From Gammaproteobacteria bacterium (GTDB lineage: Bacteria > Pseudomonadota > Gammaproteobacteria > Arenicellales > Poriferihabitantaceae), in the NCBI GenBank assembly GCA_009839585.1, contig VXPI01000196.1:1-8337 (forward strand): a stretch of 8,337 nt of DNA, in the 5' to 3' direction. A program made the translations under genes and the position numbers. The notes beneath the pieces are model-generated. The model was not told the DNA's origin. It ran no database searches and worked only from the letters and a program-made list of their open reading frames with translations. Each line of letters starts with the position of its first letter. Positions within the stretch are counted from its first letter, which is position 1. Positions 7,424 to 8,337 of the stretch are shown here, piece by piece.

Positions 7424-7452
7424 ATTATAATCCGACTTGCCCTCGGAATCGA
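7424..7452 (-). promoter_or_regulatory. Candidate promoter for tkt
   Basis: The minus strand has a perfect TATAAT (7429 to 7424). The hexamer 17 bases upstream, TCGATT (7452 to 7447), is a poor match to TTGACA, so use would need an activator or another sigma recognition mode. Transcription from here would give a leader of roughly 120 bases carrying the dyad and the shared element. Because ATTATAAT is palindromic, the plus strand also shows TATAAT, but with no fitting -35. Confidence 0.35.
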
Positions 7453-7506
7453 TTTTTTTGTGAAGCCTGTTCGTGAAGCTGCGAAAAACCTGTGTGCACC
7501 CAGACT

Positions 7507-7535
7507 GATCAATCACGAATGAAAAGCGATTGATC
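7507..7535. repeat. 8-bp inverted repeat downstream of the small membrane protein gene
   Basis: GATCAATC (7507-7514) and GATTGATC (7528-7535) are perfect complements separated by 13 bases. The hairpin begins 19 bases after the stop of the 7943-7554 gene. It has no T-run on the minus-strand side, so it is not a standard intrinsic terminator. It may be a transcript-end stabilising hairpin or a binding site upstream of the tkt promoter. Confidence 0.4.
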
Positions 7536-7553
7536 TTGTGTCAATCTGCTGGT

Positions 7554-7943
7554 TTATCGGTCGGCATACATAGGCTTGCCATCATTCAACCGTAACCAGC
7601 CTTTAATGATCCTGTAAAGAAACCATGCAGTTATTCCTGCTCCTGCAAGGAATACAATGCCTATAACATACGGCCCCAGAATAAGGCCTGTGACTAGGCA
7701 AAACAGAGAACCTGCCACAACCCACAGCAGACCGTACCAAAACGTGCGGATTTGCCATGCAAAATGTGACTCAAGCCATGTCCCTTGTGCATCCGCTTCC
7801 TTGGCGTGACCGATGATGACTGCAATGACCAAAAGGATGAATGGCACAAAAAAACTCAAGGCCTGCAACAGGTAGATGACATGGGCTACTTTGGTTGCCG
7901 ACTTTTCCAGCCTGTCACCGGATTCAAGAAAATCTTCTAGCAT
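7554..7943 (-). CDS. Small DUF4870/COG3671-type membrane protein
   Basis: The 129-residue product has three hydrophobic helices at about 20-46, 70-90 and 92-112. Between the first and second is the HFAWQIRTFWYG segment (60-71), and after the third comes YRIIKGWLRLNDGKP (110-124). This pairing of a WQIRTFW-like motif and a YRIIKGW-L-DGKP tail is the hallmark of a conserved family of small proteobacterial membrane proteins with no known function. The ATG at 7943 is the only start before the conserved region, and no clear ribosome binding site precedes it. The gene lies 259 bp upstream of tkt on the same strand, with an inverted repeat and a promoter candidate between them, so co-transcription with tkt is unlikely to be its main mode. 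Family recognition is good; the role is unknown. Confidence 0.85.
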   Translation of the reverse strand: MLEDFLESGDRLEKSATKVAHVIYLLQALSFFVPFILLVIAVIIGHAKEADAQGTWLESHFAWQIRTFWYGLLWVVAGSLFCLVTGLILGPYVIGIVFLAGAGITAWFLYRIIKGWLRLNDGKPMYADR

Positions 7944-8337
7944 CGATAAATGGCTCGACCATCCATATTCATGAAAACAACTGATTGGTAGTATGAGTTC
8001 AGAAAGGCATCTATCGCTGGGGTAATGCTCCGGGATGCCGGGCTGACTGCAACTGGATTTGATTACGAAACTTGCCGGGTGCCAGCATTTCCATTAACTT
8101 GCCCGAAACCGGAAATGTACAACTCGTATTACTACATGTTATCAATGATAACGGGATTTCAGGTATGGTTACCTGTCTTCCCCCGAGTTCTGGAGAACAC
8201 GGAGCAAGCAATATCAAGCCAGACAGTCCGGGATCCCTGCATGGAATCATACACTTGTTTTGGAAATTACATACTTGATTAGCCCTAATCCTTAAATAAA
8301 GCCTGCCATATCAGGTACAGGGCATTATGTATCGTTG
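7944..8337. other. Right-end region with no supported gene and two palindromes
   Basis: These 394 bases hold overlapping short frames on both strands (for example 8025-8282 plus, 8250-8011 minus), none with a recognisable domain or a convincing start. Two perfect palindromes stand out: GTTATCA-A-TGATAAC (8138-8152) and GATTAG-CC-CTAATC (8277-8290). The window ends with an ATG at 8327 preceded by AGGG, which could be the first codons of a plus-strand gene running off the edge; three codons are too few to judge. The stretch looks like a regulatory intergenic region between the minus-strand small membrane protein gene and whatever follows. Confidence 0.45.

Noticed and set aside
8011..8282. Overlapping open frames on both strands (85 and 68 codons plus, 79 codons minus), one containing LPETG
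   Set aside because: No recognisable domain, poor starts, and frames that exclude one another. The LPETG is not near a C-terminus followed by a hydrophobic helix and basic tail, so it is not a sortase signal.

Overview
This is a chromosomal housekeeping segment with proteobacterial-looking genes, probably from a gamma- or betaproteobacterium. That reading rests on the adjacent tkt-gap-pgk order, the proteobacterial signatures in the GAPDH and transketolase, a YjbE-type TerC protein and a COG3671/DUF4870-type membrane protein. I cannot place it more finely from one window. I see no rRNA, tRNA, CRISPR array, transposase, phage gene or integration site, and no novel multi-gene system.

Layout. 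Bases 54-557 (+) encode a small RDD-family membrane protein. Its 3' end overlaps by 66 bp, tail to tail, the end of an MFS transporter on the minus strand (492-1679). A 434-bp non-coding stretch (1680-2113) follows; its last 75 bases hold two hairpins just before a TerC/YjbE-type metal transport protein (2114-2722, +). This gene converges on a minus-strand block that is transcribed as tkt (7294-5285), gap (5159-4161) and pgk (4074-2899). Upstream of tkt and in the same orientation lies a small three-helix membrane protein (7943-7554). The right end (7944-8337) has no gene I can support, but carries two short perfect palindromes.

Function. Transketolase, glyceraldehyde-3-phosphate dehydrogenase and phosphoglycerate kinase make a carbon-metabolism module serving the pentose phosphate and lower glycolytic/gluconeogenic pathways, and the regenerative arm of the Calvin cycle if the cell is autotrophic. 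In many proteobacteria the same cluster continues into pyk and fba; here it stops after pgk. RuBisCO and phosphoribulokinase are not in the window, so autotrophy is neither shown nor excluded. The RDD, MFS, TerC and DUF4870-like proteins are separate membrane functions with no evident link to the module.

The most notable signals are regulatory. The leaders of tkt and gap share an 18-20 base element, TGCATG-(1 to 3)-CATTGC-N-GCAA. The gap leader also has a C9-T9 double homopolymer next to its ribosome binding site, and the tkt leader has a 16-base dyad abutting the shared element. These are pattern observations, not demonstrated sites.
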